Source: Micromonospora eburnea
Lineage (GTDB): Bacteria; Actinomycetota; Actinomycetes; Mycobacteriales; Micromonosporaceae
NCBI RefSeq assembly: GCF_900090225.1
Contig: NZ_FMHY01000002.1
Coordinates: 5,828,001 to 5,892,000 of the forward strand
Length of the DNA stretch: 64,000 nucleotides
Direction: 5' to 3'
This document shows positions 32,731 to 41,709 of this stretch, piece after piece. The position numbers and the translations under genes are program-made. How positions within the stretch are numbered: the stretch's first letter is position 1; the number at the start of each line of letters is the position of its first letter. Under the pieces are notes generated by a model that saw only the letters and a list, made by a program, of their open reading frames with translations, was not told where the DNA came from and made no database searches.

Positions 32731-35286
32731 GTGCCGGGAGTGCGCAACCTGACTCAGGTCGAAGCCACCGAGCGGGCGCGCCTGCTCGACGTGACCGGGT
32801 ACGACATCAGCCTTGACCTGTCAGCCGCCGTACAGGCCACGGGCCGTACGTTCCGCTCGGTGACCGAGGTCCGGTTCCGCTGTGCCGAGCCCGGGGCGAC
32901 CACCTTCATCGAGGCGGCGGCGGACTCGGTGCGCTCCGCGACCCTCAACGGGGCGCCGATCGACCTTTCCGGCTGGTCGGCCGAGAAGGGCCTGACCCTC
33001 TCCGGCCTGCAGTCCGAGAACGTCCTCGTGGTGGACGCGGACTTCGCGTTCTCGAACAGCGGGCAGGGGCTGCACCGCACGGTGGACCCGGTCGACGGCG
33101 AGACCTACCTCTACAGCCAGTTCGAGACCGCCGACGCGCAGAAGGTCTTCGCCTGCTTCGACCAGCCGGATCTGAAGAGCGTCTACACCTGGCACGCCAC
33201 CGTCCCCGACCACTGGCGGGTGATCTCCAACATGCCGGTGGAGCGGGAGGAGCCGGCCGGCGACGAGCTCAAGACCGTCCACTTCGCCGAGTCGGCGCGG
33301 ATGAGCACCTACATCACCGCGCTCTGCGCCGGCCCGTACCACGAGGTGCGGGACAGCCACGACGGCATCGACCTGGGGGTGTTCTGCCGGGCCTCGATGG
33401 CGCGGTACCTCGACTCGGACGACCTGTTCCTGATCACCAAGCAGGGTTTCGACTTCTTCCACGAGCAGTTCGGCGTCCGCTACCCGCTGCCCAAGTACGA
33501 CCAGCTCTGGGTGCCGGACTTCAACGCCGGCGCGATGGAGAACTTCGGCTGCGTCACCCACGCCGAGTCGCACTACATTTTCCGGTCGCAGGTCACCGAC
33601 TTCGAGTACGAGCAGCGCGCCAACACGATCCTGCACGAAATGGCGCACATGTGGTTCGGTGACCTGGTCACCATGCGCTGGTGGAACGACCTGTGGCTGA
33701 ACGAGTCGTTCGCCGAGTGGGCCAGCCACTGGTGCAACACCCACGCCACCCGGTTCACCGAGGCGTGGACGACCTTCCTGTCCATCCGGAAGAACTGGGG
33801 CTACCGGCAGGACCAGCTCTCCTCCACCCACCCGGTCTACTGCGAGATGCCGGACCTGGAGGCGGTCGAGGTCAACTTCGACGGCATCACCTACGCCAAG
33901 GGCGCCAGCGTGCTCAAGCAGCTCGTCGCGTACGTGGGCGAGGAGCCGTTCCTGGCCGGCCTGCGGGCGTACTTCGCCAAGCACGCCTGGGGCAACGCCA
34001 CCTTCGACGACCTGCTCACCGAGCTGGAGACGGCCTCCGGCCGGGAGCTGCGCAAGTTCGCCGCCCAGTGGCTGGAGACCGCGCAGGTCAACACGCTGCG
34101 CCCCGAGGTCACCATCGGCGCGGACGGCGCGTACGAGCGGGTGCTGGTCCGGCAGGACGCGCCGGCCGGGCACCCGACGCTGCGCACCCACCGGATCGGG
34201 GTGGGCCTCTACGACCTGACCGACGGCCGGCTGGTCCGCCGGGAGCGGGTCGAGGTGGACGTGACCGGTGAGACGACCGAGCTGTCCGCGCTGCACGGCA
34301 AGCCCGCCGCCGACGTGCTGCTGCTCAACGACGACGACCTCACGTACACCAAGCTGCGGCTGGACGAGCGCTCCATGTCGACGGTGGTGCAGCACATCGC
34401 CGGCTTCGAGTCGTCGCTGGCCCGGGCACTGTGCTGGACCGCGGCCTGGGACATGACCCGGGACGCCGAGCTGTCCGCCCGGGACTACGTGGCGCTGGTG
34501 CTGGCCGGGCTGCCCGCGGAGACCGACATCAACCTGGTCACCGCCACCCTGCGCCAGGCGACCACCACGCTCACCTTCTACGCCGACCCGGCGTGGGCGC
34601 CGACCGGCTGGGCCGAGCTGGCCCGTACCGCCCGGGCGGCGCTGGCCGCCGCCGAGCCGGGCAGCGGCTTCCAGCTCGCCTGGGCCCGGGCGTACGCCTC
34701 CGCGGCCCGCTCGGACGAGGATCTGGCGACGCTGCGCGGCTGGCTGGAGGGCGTCGAGGTGACGGCCGGGCTGACCGTGGACACCGAGCTGCGCTGGACG
34801 GTGCTCCAGTCGCTGGTGGCCAACGGCGCGGCCGGGACCGCCGAGGTGGACGCCGAGCTGGCCAGGGACCGCACCGCCAGTGGCGAGCGGGAGGCCGCGT
34901 ACGCGCACGCCCTGGTGCCGACGGCGGAGAACAAGGCGGCGGTGTGGGCGCAGCTCACCGGCCCGGAGGCGCTGCCGAACTGGCGTAACCGCGCGCTGTT
35001 GCAGGGCCTCACGCACCCGGCTCAGGTCGAGCTGATGGCGCCGTACCGGGAGAAGTACTTCGCCACGGTGGACCAGGTCTGGGCAAGCCGGGACAGCGAG
35101 CCGGCACAGGAGTTCGCGCAGCTCGCCTACCCGGCGTATCTCGTGGACGACGACACGGTGGCGGCCACCGACGCGTGGCTGGCGCAGGACGGCCACCCGG
35201 CCCCGCTCCGTCGCCTGGTCGCCGAGGGCCGCGACGGCGTCACCCGCGCCCTGCGGGCCCGCGCCCGCGACGCCCGCACCGCCTGA
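32731..35286 (+). CDS. pepN: Aminopeptidase N (M1 zinc metallopeptidase)
   Basis: GTG 32731 with GGAG seven bases upstream gives 851 residues. The substrate-anchoring GAMEN motif lies at about 267-271, the zinc site HEMAH at about 301-305 with the third ligand in NESFAEW (about 324), and the ERAP1-like helical C-terminal domain at about 520-840. Known role: cytosolic removal of N-terminal residues from peptides. An upstream GTG at 32713 is in frame but lacks a ribosome binding site. The gene ends in a strong hairpin. Confidence 0.95.
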   Translation: MPGVRNLTQVEATERARLLDVTGYDISLDLSAAVQATGRTFRSVTEVRFRCAEPGATTFIEAAADSVRSATLNGAPIDLSGWSAEKGLTLSGLQSENVLVVDADFAFSNSGQGLHRTVDPVDGETYLYSQFETADAQKVFACFDQPDLKSVYTWHATVPDHWRVISNMPVEREEPAGDELKTVHFAESARMSTYITALCAGPYHEVRDSHDGIDLGVFCRASMARYLDSDDLFLITKQGFDFFHEQFGVRYPLPKYDQLWVPDFNAGAMENFGCVTHAESHYIFRSQVTDFEYEQRANTILHEMAHMWFGDLVTMRWWNDLWLNESFAEWASHWCNTHATRFTEAWTTFLSIRKNWGYRQDQLSSTHPVYCEMPDLEAVEVNFDGITYAKGASVLKQLVAYVGEEPFLAGLRAYFAKHAWGNATFDDLLTELETASGRELRKFAAQWLETAQVNTLRPEVTIGADGAYERVLVRQDAPAGHPTLRTHRIGVGLYDLTDGRLVRRERVEVDVTGETTELSALHGKPAADVLLLNDDDLTYTKLRLDERSMSTVVQHIAGFESSLARALCWTAAWDMTRDAELSARDYVALVLAGLPAETDINLVTATLRQATTTLTFYADPAWAPTGWAELARTARAALAAAEPGSGFQLAWARAYASAARSDEDLATLRGWLEGVEVTAGLTVDTELRWTVLQSLVANGAAGTAEVDAELARDRTASGEREAAYAHALVPTAENKAAVWAQLTGPEALPNWRNRALLQGLTHPAQVELMAPYREKYFATVDQVWASRDSEPAQEFAQLAYPAYLVDDDTVAATDAWLAQDGHPAPLRRLVAEGRDGVTRALRARARDARTA

Positions 35287-35294
35287 CGCGAGAT

Positions 35295-35334
35295 CCGGGG
35301 GCCGGCGCGGGCAGCTGCCCGTGCCGGCCCCCGG
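35295..35334. terminator. Terminator hairpin behind pepN
   Basis: A nearly perfect palindrome of 40 bases: CCGGGGGCCGGC at 35295-35306 pairs with GCCGGCCCCCGG at 35323-35334, and the inner CGGGCAG/CTGCCCG extends the stem. It lies nine bases beyond the pepN stop codon. Confidence 0.75.
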
Positions 35335-35362
35335 CCGTTGTCGGCGGAGGCAGGTGGATGTG

Positions 35363-35473
35363 ATGGCACAACGGTCCTCCGGGTGCCCGCTCGGCACGGT
35401 CGGGCCGGACGGTCCCGTGCAGGTCGACGAGCCGTGGCCGGTCCGGCTCGGCCCGTCCGCCTGGCCCCGCTGA
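35363..35473 (+). CDS. Possible 36-residue peptide
   Basis: ATG 35363 to TGA 35471-35473 encodes a 36-residue peptide with one cysteine, rich in Pro, Gly and Val, lying between two hairpins. GGAGG at 35346-35350 is 12 bases upstream, rather far. No similarity is recognised. The short length means chance cannot be excluded. Confidence 0.3.
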   Translation: MAQRSSGCPLGTVGPDGPVQVDEPWPVRLGPSAWPR

Positions 35474-35487
35474 GCAGCCCGACGAGA

Positions 35488-35520
35488 AAGCCCGGCCCGC
35501 GTGCTACGCGGGCCGGGCTT
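35488..35520. terminator. Bidirectional terminator between convergent genes
   Basis: AAGCCCGGCCCGCG (35488-35501), loop TGCTA, CGCGGGCCGGGCTT (35507-35520): a 14-bp perfect stem with A/T ends on both sides. It lies 18 bases beyond the stop of the gene at 35539 and behind the pepN side. Confidence 0.9.
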
Positions 35521-35538
35521 CGTCGTACGGGGAGGGGG

Positions 35539-35952
35539 TCAGCCCTTGCCGGCGTGGCTGGCGAGCTGGTCGAGGCCCTGGATGATGCCGCCGGCCAGGT
35601 CGCCGCCGCCGAAGGACGCCACCATGGAGAGCGCGGCGAGCTTGGCGTACGTGTCCGGGATGCGCTTGCGGGCGTACCGGCCGGTGATGATCTCCAGCTG
35701 CCGCTGGTTGGGCGACAGGGCGATCAGCACGGACCTGTCCGGCTCGGCGAGCTGGCGGTGCAGCCGCCCGGCGTGCTCCCGGATCGGCTCGTCGAGCCCG
35801 CCCACGTAGACCGAGAACACCAGCCCGGTGCCCTGGTCGGCCAGGCGGAGCGCCTCGTCGATGCGCAGCAGCTGACGGGTCGAGAAGGGCCCGTCCAGCA
35901 CCTGGGGCGGGGCGCCCGCCCCGGTCTCGGCGTGCGTCTCACCAACGGTCAC
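35539..35952 (-). CDS. DUF5130/TPM-domain-like protein
   Basis: GTG 35952 (GGAGG six bases upstream) gives 137 residues. The pattern LRIDEALRLADQGTGLVFSVYVG, then DRSVLIALSPNQRQLEIITGRYARKRIPD is that of the actinobacterial TPM-like/DUF5130 family, whose role is unknown. It overlaps its upstream membrane-protein partner by 14 bases, so the two are probably a functional unit. Confidence 0.75.
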   Translation of the reverse strand: MTVGETHAETGAGAPPQVLDGPFSTRQLLRIDEALRLADQGTGLVFSVYVGGLDEPIREHAGRLHRQLAEPDRSVLIALSPNQRQLEIITGRYARKRIPDTYAKLAALSMVASFGGGDLAGGIIQGLDQLASHAGKG

Positions 35953-36247
35953 TTGCGCCTCCGGTGCCAGCGGCCGGCGCCTCGCGGCCGGCCAGTTCCT
36001 GCTTGCGGCTGGTCAGTGCCGGCGCCTGCGCCCCGGCGGCCAGCGCGGTGCCGGCCGAGTCGGCCAGCTGCTCCGGACGGCCCAGGAACCAGACCGGAGT
36101 GAAGTCGAAGGGCCGGCCCGGCCGGTAGCGCTTGGCGCCGCCACCGCCGCCACCGCTGCCGACGGCTGCCAGTCCGGCGATCACCAGCACCGCAGCCGCC
36201 GGGATGCCGACGAAGACCAGCAACGTCTCGGTAACAGACAATCCCAA
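35939..36247 (-). CDS. Small single-pass membrane protein
   Basis: TTG 36247 begins a 102-residue protein with an N-terminal helix (TETLLVFVGIPAAAVLVIAGLAAV) followed by a Gly run and the conserved motif KRYRPGRPFDFTPVWFLG. The product resembles proteins sometimes annotated as an aa3-oxidase accessory subunit (CtaJ-like) in actinobacteria; I am not certain of that assignment. It is translationally coupled to the DUF5130 gene. Confidence 0.65.
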   Translation of the reverse strand: MGLSVTETLLVFVGIPAAAVLVIAGLAAVGSGGGGGGAKRYRPGRPFDFTPVWFLGRPEQLADSAGTALAAGAQAPALTSRKQELAGREAPAAGTGGASDRW

Positions 36248-36296
36248 CGCCCCCAGGCGGAAATAGAGACCAGGAATTTCCGGGTCGGGTGAACGA

Positions 36297-37760
36297 TCAT
36301 GACGACGAGCGCCCGAGCCCGCTTGTGCTGTTCACGTTAGCGGAGTCGACCGCCCGCCAGATTGCGGGGTGCTGATCCCACCCGCCACACCCGTGCTCGA
36401 CTTGCGCGGCAGTCGCTATCAATGTCCGGTCGTCGCCGTACCGACCGGTCAGCAGCACCCCGACCGGCAGGCCGTCGCCGGTCCGGCCGATGGGGAGCGA
36501 AACGGACGGGTCGCCGGTCACGTTGAAAATGGCACAGTACGGAGAAAAGCGGCGCTGCCGGTCGAAGTCCTCGGCCGGGCCGAGTGCGGCGAACGCGCCC
36601 ACCGACGCCTGCGGCGCGGCCAGGGTCGGGCAGAGCAGCAGATCGCAGCCGGCGGTCCGGCGCACGCCACGGCGTACCTGCGCCTGGAGTTCGCCGAGTG
36701 CGGCCAGCAACTGCCCGGCGCCGACGGCCGCCGCCCGGGAGCGCAGGAACCGGGTGAGCGGCAGCAGTTCGCTCTCCCGCTCGGGCGGCACCGGGGAGAG
36801 CGCCAGCACGTACCAGACGGTTTCGAAGAGCGGCCACGCCTCGGGGCCGAGCGGCGCGGGCACGTCGACCACCTCGTGGCCGGCCGCGGTGAGCAGCGCG
36901 GCGGCCCGGTCGACGGCGGCCACGCAGTCGGGGTGCACCGGCTCGGCGGCGAGCATCGGGGTGGTGAACCGCCCGATCCGCAGCCGCCGGGGCGCCGCGT
37001 CGCGGGCCACGGCCAGGTAGCCGCCGTCGGGCGCGGCCGGCGGCAGGTACGGCTCGCCCGGCACCGGCCGGGCCAGCACGTCGAGCAGCGCGGCCACATC
37101 GGTGACGGTCCGGCCGAGCGGGCCGTTGGTGGGCAGCCCGAACGCGCCGAAGCCGAGCGGGCCGCCGGAGACCAGCCCCCGGCTGGGCTTGTAGCCGACC
37201 AGGCCGCAGATCGAGGCGGGAATACGCAGCGAGCCGCCGCCGTCGGAACCCTGCGCCACCGGCACCAGCCCCGCCGCCACCGCGGCCGCCGCGCCGCCGC
37301 TGGACCCACCCGCGGTGTACGCGAGCTGCCACGGGTTACGCGCGGGCGGCGCGACGAGCCCCTCCGAGTAGAGCGAACAGCCCAGCTCGGAGGTGGTGGT
37401 CTTGCCCAGGCTGACCAGGCCGGCCGCGGCCATGAACCGGACCACGTCGGCGTCCACCGGCGGCACGAAGTCTGCGAAGGCGGCCGAGCCGAAGGTGGTC
37501 CGCACCCCGGCGGTCAGCGTCAGATCCTTGATGGCGGTCGGTACGCCGTGCAGCGGCCCGCGCTCGTCCACCGGCACCGCGTCGGCCGCCCGCGCCGCCG
37601 CCCGCGCCCGCTCCGCGGTGACGGTGACGAACGCGCCCACGGTGTCGCCGAGCGCCTCGACCCGGTGCAGGTGGTGCTCGACCAGTTCCACGCTGGACAG
37701 CTCGCCCCGACGGATCGCGGCGGCCTGTTCCAGCGCGGTCAGGTCGTGCGGCTCGGCCAT
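36297..37760 (-). CDS. Amidase-signature family hydrolase
   Basis: A 487-residue amidase. The Ser-Ser-Lys triad is visible as K78 (AIKDLTL), S153/S154 (GGSSGG) and nucleophile S177 (GSDGGGSLRIP). Such enzymes cleave diverse amides. It follows the kynurenine operon after 50 bases on the same strand and could be co-transcribed. The operon has no recognised kynurenine formamidase, so an amide-cleaving enzyme here is a candidate for N-formylkynurenine hydrolysis, purely by context. The frame is open upstream to 38285, antisense to nothing useful. Confidence 0.85.
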   Translation of the reverse strand: MAEPHDLTALEQAAAIRRGELSSVELVEHHLHRVEALGDTVGAFVTVTAERARAAARAADAVPVDERGPLHGVPTAIKDLTLTAGVRTTFGSAAFADFVPPVDADVVRFMAAAGLVSLGKTTTSELGCSLYSEGLVAPPARNPWQLAYTAGGSSGGAAAAVAAGLVPVAQGSDGGGSLRIPASICGLVGYKPSRGLVSGGPLGFGAFGLPTNGPLGRTVTDVAALLDVLARPVPGEPYLPPAAPDGGYLAVARDAAPRRLRIGRFTTPMLAAEPVHPDCVAAVDRAAALLTAAGHEVVDVPAPLGPEAWPLFETVWYVLALSPVPPERESELLPLTRFLRSRAAAVGAGQLLAALGELQAQVRRGVRRTAGCDLLLCPTLAAPQASVGAFAALGPAEDFDRQRRFSPYCAIFNVTGDPSVSLPIGRTGDGLPVGVLLTGRYGDDRTLIATAAQVEHGCGGWDQHPAIWRAVDSANVNSTSGLGRSSS

Positions 37761-37810
37761 CCCCCCATCCTGCCGTGCCGGGCCGCCACGCGCGCGGCCC
37801 GACACGGGCG

Positions 37811-38815
37811 TCAGCCCCGGCCGAGGAAACGCAGGGCGTTGCGGGACAGCAGCTTGTAGCGCTGGTCGGCGGTGAGGAAGTCCGCCTTCCGGACCACCTG
37901 CCCGACCGGCCGCTCCCCCAGCGGGTACGGGTAGTCGCTGCCGACCAGCACCCGGTCCTCCCCCATGGTGTCGATCAGCAGCCGCAGCGCGGCCGGCTCG
38001 AAGACCACCGAGTCGACGCAGAACCGGTCGACGTAGGAGCTGGGCGGGGCGGTGGAGGCACCGCGTACCAGGTCGCCGCGGCGGTGCCAGGCGTTGTCGG
38101 CGCGCCCCAGCCAGAACGGGAAGCTGCCGCCGCCGTGCGCGAAACAGATCCGCAGCGTCTCCGGCACCCGGTCGAAGACGCCGCCGAGGATGAGCGCGAG
38201 CACCGACAGGTGCGTCTCCGCGGGCATCCCGGTCAGCCAGCGGGCCATCCAGCGGTCCAGCCGCGGCCCGCCGGGCATGTCCCACGGGTGCACGAAGACC
38301 GGCGCGCCCACCCGCGCGCAGTGGGTCAGGAACTGCACGATCCCGGTGTCGTCGAGGTCACGGTCGCCGACGTGGTTGCCGATCTCCACCCCGGCGTGCC
38401 CGGCCGCCAGGCAGCGGTCCAGCTCCGCGCAGGCCAGGTCCGGATCCTGCAACGGCACCTGGCAGAACGGCACCAGCCGGTCGCCCCCGGCGGCGGTGAC
38501 CTCCAGGGTGAGGTCGTTGAAGATCCGGGCCACCTTGACGGCCTGGTCGGCCGGGCGGTCGTAGCTGAAGAAGACCGGGGTGGGCGAGACCACCTGCACG
38601 TCGACGCCGTCGGCGGCCATGTCGGCCAGCCGGGTCGGCGCGTCCCAGCACTCCGCGCCGACCGGGCGGAACTCCGTCTCCCCCACCATGATCATGGCGG
38701 CGCGCTCGGAGTCCACCCGCAGCCAGGGCCAGCCGGACCCGCCGCACGCCGCGGCGAGGTCCGGCCACCCCTTCGGTACGACGTGCGTGTGCACGTCCAC
38801 GACCGGGTGCGGCAT
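37811..38815 (-). CDS. 2-amino-3-carboxymuconate-6-semialdehyde decarboxylase (ACMSD)
   Basis: A 334-residue amidohydrolase-fold decarboxylase. Metal-binding VDVHTH (H9, H11), a later His in FVHPWDMPGG, another in FAHGGGSFPFWLGR, and the Asp in VGSDYPYPLG form the zinc site. It converts 2-amino-3-carboxymuconate semialdehyde to 2-aminomuconate semialdehyde, keeping carbon away from quinolinate. Its ATG shares one base with the stop of the dioxygenase gene (TGATG), so the two consecutive steps are translationally coupled. Confidence 0.92.
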   Translation of the reverse strand: MPHPVVDVHTHVVPKGWPDLAAACGGSGWPWLRVDSERAAMIMVGETEFRPVGAECWDAPTRLADMAADGVDVQVVSPTPVFFSYDRPADQAVKVARIFNDLTLEVTAAGGDRLVPFCQVPLQDPDLACAELDRCLAAGHAGVEIGNHVGDRDLDDTGIVQFLTHCARVGAPVFVHPWDMPGGPRLDRWMARWLTGMPAETHLSVLALILGGVFDRVPETLRICFAHGGGSFPFWLGRADNAWHRRGDLVRGASTAPPSSYVDRFCVDSVVFEPAALRLLIDTMGEDRVLVGSDYPYPLGERPVGQVVRKADFLTADQRYKLLSRNALRFLGRG

Positions 38816-39339
38816 CAGCCCTTGCCCGGGTGCAGCGCGCCGCAGTTGGTGCAGGTGCGGGCCTTCTCGTCGGCGTAGAACGCCGCGAAGACCGGGGGCA
38901 GGTCGGCGGCGATGTCGCGCACCTGGAGCTCCACCTCGTGCACCTTGTGGCTGCACTCGGGGCAGTACCACTGGAACTTCTCCAGCGTGCCCTCCTCGCG
39001 TACCCGCTCGATCACCATGCCGATCGAGCCGGCCTCCGGCCGCTGCGGCGAGTGCGGGGTGTTGCGCGGCAGCATCCACATCTGGCCCTCGCGGATGTGC
39101 ACCGTACGCGGGCCCTCCGGCAGCATCAGGTTGACGTGCATGTTGCCCTTGACCTGGTAGAAGAACTCCTCGTACGGGTCGACGTGGAAGTCGGTCCGCT
39201 GGTTGGGGCCGCCCACCACCATCACGATGAAGTCGTCGCTGCCCGGCAGCATCTCCTTGTTGCCCACCGGCGGCTTGAGCAGGTGCTGGTTCTCGGCGAT
39301 CCACCCGGGAAAGCTGAACGGCTCGGCGATCTCACTCAT
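38815..39339 (-). CDS. 3-Hydroxyanthranilate 3,4-dioxygenase
   Basis: A 174-residue cupin dioxygenase. Iron ligands are visible in FHVDPYEEFFYQ (His, Glu) and in the NTPHSPQRP region (His). A C-terminal rubredoxin-like pair, CPECSHKV and CTNCGALH, is typical of bacterial enzymes. It opens 3-hydroxyanthranilate to 2-amino-3-carboxymuconate semialdehyde. Its start overlaps the deaminase stop by four bases and its stop overlaps the ACMSD start. Confidence 0.93.
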   Translation of the reverse strand: MSEIAEPFSFPGWIAENQHLLKPPVGNKEMLPGSDDFIVMVVGGPNQRTDFHVDPYEEFFYQVKGNMHVNLMLPEGPRTVHIREGQMWMLPRNTPHSPQRPEAGSIGMVIERVREEGTLEKFQWYCPECSHKVHEVELQVRDIAADLPPVFAAFYADEKARTCTNCGALHPGKG

Positions 39340-39761
39340 GACGGTCCTCCCGACGGAAGTAGGGCCACGGCCTGCATCTCGATCAGCAGGTGCGGATGCG
39401 GAAGCTGGTGCACGGCCACCGTGGTCCGGGTCGGCCCGGTGGCGTCGAAGAACTCCGCCCACACCTCGTTGTACCCACCGAAGTCATTCATGTTGACCAG
39501 ATAGCTGGTCACCTGGACCAGGTCGGAGAGCCCGGCGCCGACCGAGGCCAGCAGGTCGCCGATGTTCTCGATCACGGCCCGGGTCTGGGCCCGGATGTCC
39601 AGGTTGGTCGTGCCGAACTCGTCCACCTCGACACCGGCGAAGGAGTTGTCCGGCCGCCGGGACGACGTACCCGAGACGAAGACGAACCCGCCAGCCACCT
39701 TGACGTGCGGAAAGGCCCCGCGCGGCACGGCCTTCCCGGCGACGACCCTGGCCCCGGTCAT
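39336..39761 (-). CDS. RidA/YjgF-type 2-aminomuconate deaminase
   Basis: A 141-residue RidA-fold protein (GGFVFVSGTSSRRPDNSF, DIRAQTRAVIENI, LLIEMQAVALLP). In meta-cleavage operons of aminophenol or 3-hydroxyanthranilate this position is filled by 2-aminomuconate deaminase, which releases ammonia to give 4-oxalocrotonate. That specific activity is inferred from context; the RidA Arg (VRVG-type) is replaced by MxAV. Overlaps both neighbours by ATGA. Confidence 0.85.
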   Translation of the reverse strand: MTGARVVAGKAVPRGAFPHVKVAGGFVFVSGTSSRRPDNSFAGVEVDEFGTTNLDIRAQTRAVIENIGDLLASVGAGLSDLVQVTSYLVNMNDFGGYNEVWAEFFDATGPTRTTVAVHQLPHPHLLIEMQAVALLPSGGPS

Positions 39762-40531
39762 GCCGTCGCCTTCAACGAGGCGGCGCCGAGCTTCTCCACC
39801 ACCGCGCGGACGTGCGCGCCGGGCCGCAGCGGCACGGCGGCCGTGGCGGCGCCGGCGAGGAAGACCCAGCCCTTGCGCAGCCGGACGCCGTGCCGGCCGG
39901 CCAGCCGCAGACCCTCGTCGAGGGCGCGTCGCGGGTCGCCGAGGATGGCCGCGGTCGAGCCGACCTGCGCCACCCGGCCGTCGATCTCCAGCAGCACGCC
40001 GAGGTTGTCCAGCCCGTCCGGCACCGGCGACCAGGGCCCGACCACGAACGCGGCGGCCGACGCGTTGTCGGCGACGACGTCCGGCAGGGAGAAGGTGAAG
40101 TTGGCGTACCGGGAGTCGATCAGCTCGATCGCCGGGGCGACCGCGCGCACGGCCCGGGTGAACGAGCCGACCGGCTCGCCCGGGTCGGGCAGCCGGTCCA
40201 GCAGGAACGCCACCTCCGGCTCGACCCGGGGGTGGATGTAGTCGGCCACGTCGACCGTCCCGCCGTCGGGGACCCGCATCACGTCGGTGAGCCGTCCCCA
40301 GATCACCTCGTTCACCCCGACCTGGGCCATCTTCGCCCTGCTGGTCAGCCCCATCTTCAGCCCGACCAGCCGCTCACCCCGGTCGAGGCGGCGCTGTAGC
40401 AGCGCGGTCTGCACCGCGTACGCGGCGTCGACGTCGAGGCCGGTCTCGGCGGCGAGTTGCGGGATCGCGGTGGCCGCGTCGGCGGCCGCACCCAGCTTCT
40501 CGGCGACACCGGCGATGTCCGGTCCGATCAT
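39758..40531 (-). CDS. 2-Oxo-3-hexenedioate (4-oxalocrotonate) decarboxylase
   Basis: A 257-residue member of the hydratase/decarboxylase family, with GLKMGLTSRAKMAQVGVNEVIWGRL, HPRVEPEVAFLL (metal site E-x-E) and VADNASAAAFVVG. It removes CO2 from 4-oxalocrotonate to give 2-oxopent-4-enoate. The paralogous hydratase that performs the next step lies three genes upstream (42635), as is usual for these partners. Four-base overlap with both neighbours. Confidence 0.88.
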   Translation of the reverse strand: MIGPDIAGVAEKLGAAADAATAIPQLAAETGLDVDAAYAVQTALLQRRLDRGERLVGLKMGLTSRAKMAQVGVNEVIWGRLTDVMRVPDGGTVDVADYIHPRVEPEVAFLLDRLPDPGEPVGSFTRAVRAVAPAIELIDSRYANFTFSLPDVVADNASAAAFVVGPWSPVPDGLDNLGVLLEIDGRVAQVGSTAAILGDPRRALDEGLRLAGRHGVRLRKGWVFLAGAATAAVPLRPGAHVRAVVEKLGAASLKATA

Positions 40532-41709
40532 GCTGCGCCACCTCTCGTTCGCGACTGCGGGGCTCGCAAACCCGGCTCACTCCTCGCGCTCACGGCCTCA
40601 CCCTTCGTTCGCGACTGCGGGGCTCGCAAACCCGGCTCACTCCTCGCGCTCACGGCCTCCTCGCCGGCGAGGTCCAGCGCCACGTCCACGATCATGTCCT
40701 CCTGGCCGCCGACCATCCGGCGCCGGCCGAGCTCGACCAGGATCGAGCGGACGTCCACCCCGTACTTGGCGGAGGCGCGTTCGGCGTGCCGCAGGAAGCT
40801 GGAGTAGACCCCCGCGTATCCGAGGGAGAGGGTCTCCCGGTCCACCTGGACCGGCCGGTCCTGGAGCGGGCGCACGACGTCGTCGGCCGCGTCCATCAGC
40901 GCGAACACGTCGCAGCCGTGCTTCCAGCCGTGCAGCTCGGCGACCGCGACGAAGACCTCCAGCGGGGCGTTGCCGGCGCCGGCGCCCATGCCCGCCAGCG
41001 AGGCGTCCACCCGGACGGTCCGCCCGTGCGCGGCGTCCGGGCCCGCCGGAGCGGAGCCGAGGACCCGGCCGTGCTCGACGGCCACCACGCTGTTCGCCAC
41101 GCCGAGCGACAGGTTGTGGTGCGCGTGGATGCCGATCTGCGTCTCCGGCGCGAGGACCTGCCGGTACGCGTCGACCCGCGCGGCCACGTCGGACATCAGC
41201 AGCCGGCCGCCGGAGTCGGTGACGTAGACGCAGTGCGCCCCGTACGACTCCATCAGCTTGGCCTGGGCGGCCAGCCCGGCCGGGTCGTTCATGTGCGACA
41301 TCATCAGGAACCCGGAGACGTCCATGCCGTTCTCCCGGGCCCAGGAGATGTGCTGGGCGGAAATGTCCGCCTCGGTGCAGTGGGTGGCGATCCGTACGCT
41401 GGTCACCCCGAGCGCCTTGGCCGCCTTCAGGTCGGCGATGGTGCCGATGCCGGGCAGCAGCAGGGTGGTGAGCCGCGCGTTGGTCAGCACCTCGGCGGCG
41501 GCCGAGATCCAGTCGGCGTCGCTGGCCGCGCCGTGACCGTAGTTGACGCTGGAGCCGGCCAGGCCGTCACCGTGCGCCACCTCGATCGCGGCCACCCCGG
41601 CCGCGTCGAGCGCGGCGGCGATGGTCCGCACCTGGTCCACCGTGTACCGGTGCGCGATGGCGTGCATGCCGTCGCGCAGCGTCACGTCCTGGATGTAGAG
41701 GTCGGTCAC
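40528..41709 (-). CDS. 4-Hydroxy-2-oxovalerate aldolase with a repeat-derived C-terminal tail
   Basis: A 393-residue DmpG-type class II aldolase. VTLRDGMHAIAHRY at the start supplies the metal and substrate residues, HAHHNLSLGVANS holds the His ligands, and VDASLAGMGAGAGNAPLE marks the channel to the dehydrogenase. It splits 4-hydroxy-2-oxovalerate into pyruvate and acetaldehyde. The normal protein ends near residue 352 (DVALDLAGEEA). The last 40 residues are two 20-residue copies of VSARSEPGLRAPQSRT-type sequence from a dispersed DNA repeat (40545-40659). Confidence 0.92.
   Translation of the reverse strand: MTDLYIQDVTLRDGMHAIAHRYTVDQVRTIAAALDAAGVAAIEVAHGDGLAGSSVNYGHGAASDADWISAAAEVLTNARLTTLLLPGIGTIADLKAAKALGVTSVRIATHCTEADISAQHISWARENGMDVSGFLMMSHMNDPAGLAAQAKLMESYGAHCVYVTDSGGRLLMSDVAARVDAYRQVLAPETQIGIHAHHNLSLGVANSVVAVEHGRVLGSAPAGPDAAHGRTVRVDASLAGMGAGAGNAPLEVFVAVAELHGWKHGCDVFALMDAADDVVRPLQDRPVQVDRETLSLGYAGVYSSFLRHAERASAKYGVDVRSILVELGRRRMVGGQEDMIVDVALDLAGEEAVSARSEPGLRAPQSRTKGEAVSARSEPGLRAPQSRTRGGAA
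40545..40659 (-). repeat. Tandem dispersed repeat (two 55-bp copies) at the 3' end of the aldolase gene
   Basis: Bases 40545-40599 and 40605-40659 are identical (period 60) and run TCGTTCGCGACTGCGGGGCT... to ...CACGGCCTC on the plus strand. A third, diverged copy sits in kynU (46528-46576). Read from the minus strand, each unit starts with GTGAGCGCGAGGAGTGAGCC. Confidence 0.95.

Noticed and set aside
32821..35397. An 858-residue open frame antisense to pepN
   Set aside because: Low-complexity composition and complete overlap with a clear aminopeptidase N gene.
35363..35473. Reading the 36-residue frame as a lasso or other RiPP precursor
   Set aside because: No maturation genes nearby and no leader/core features; kept only as a low-confidence small frame.
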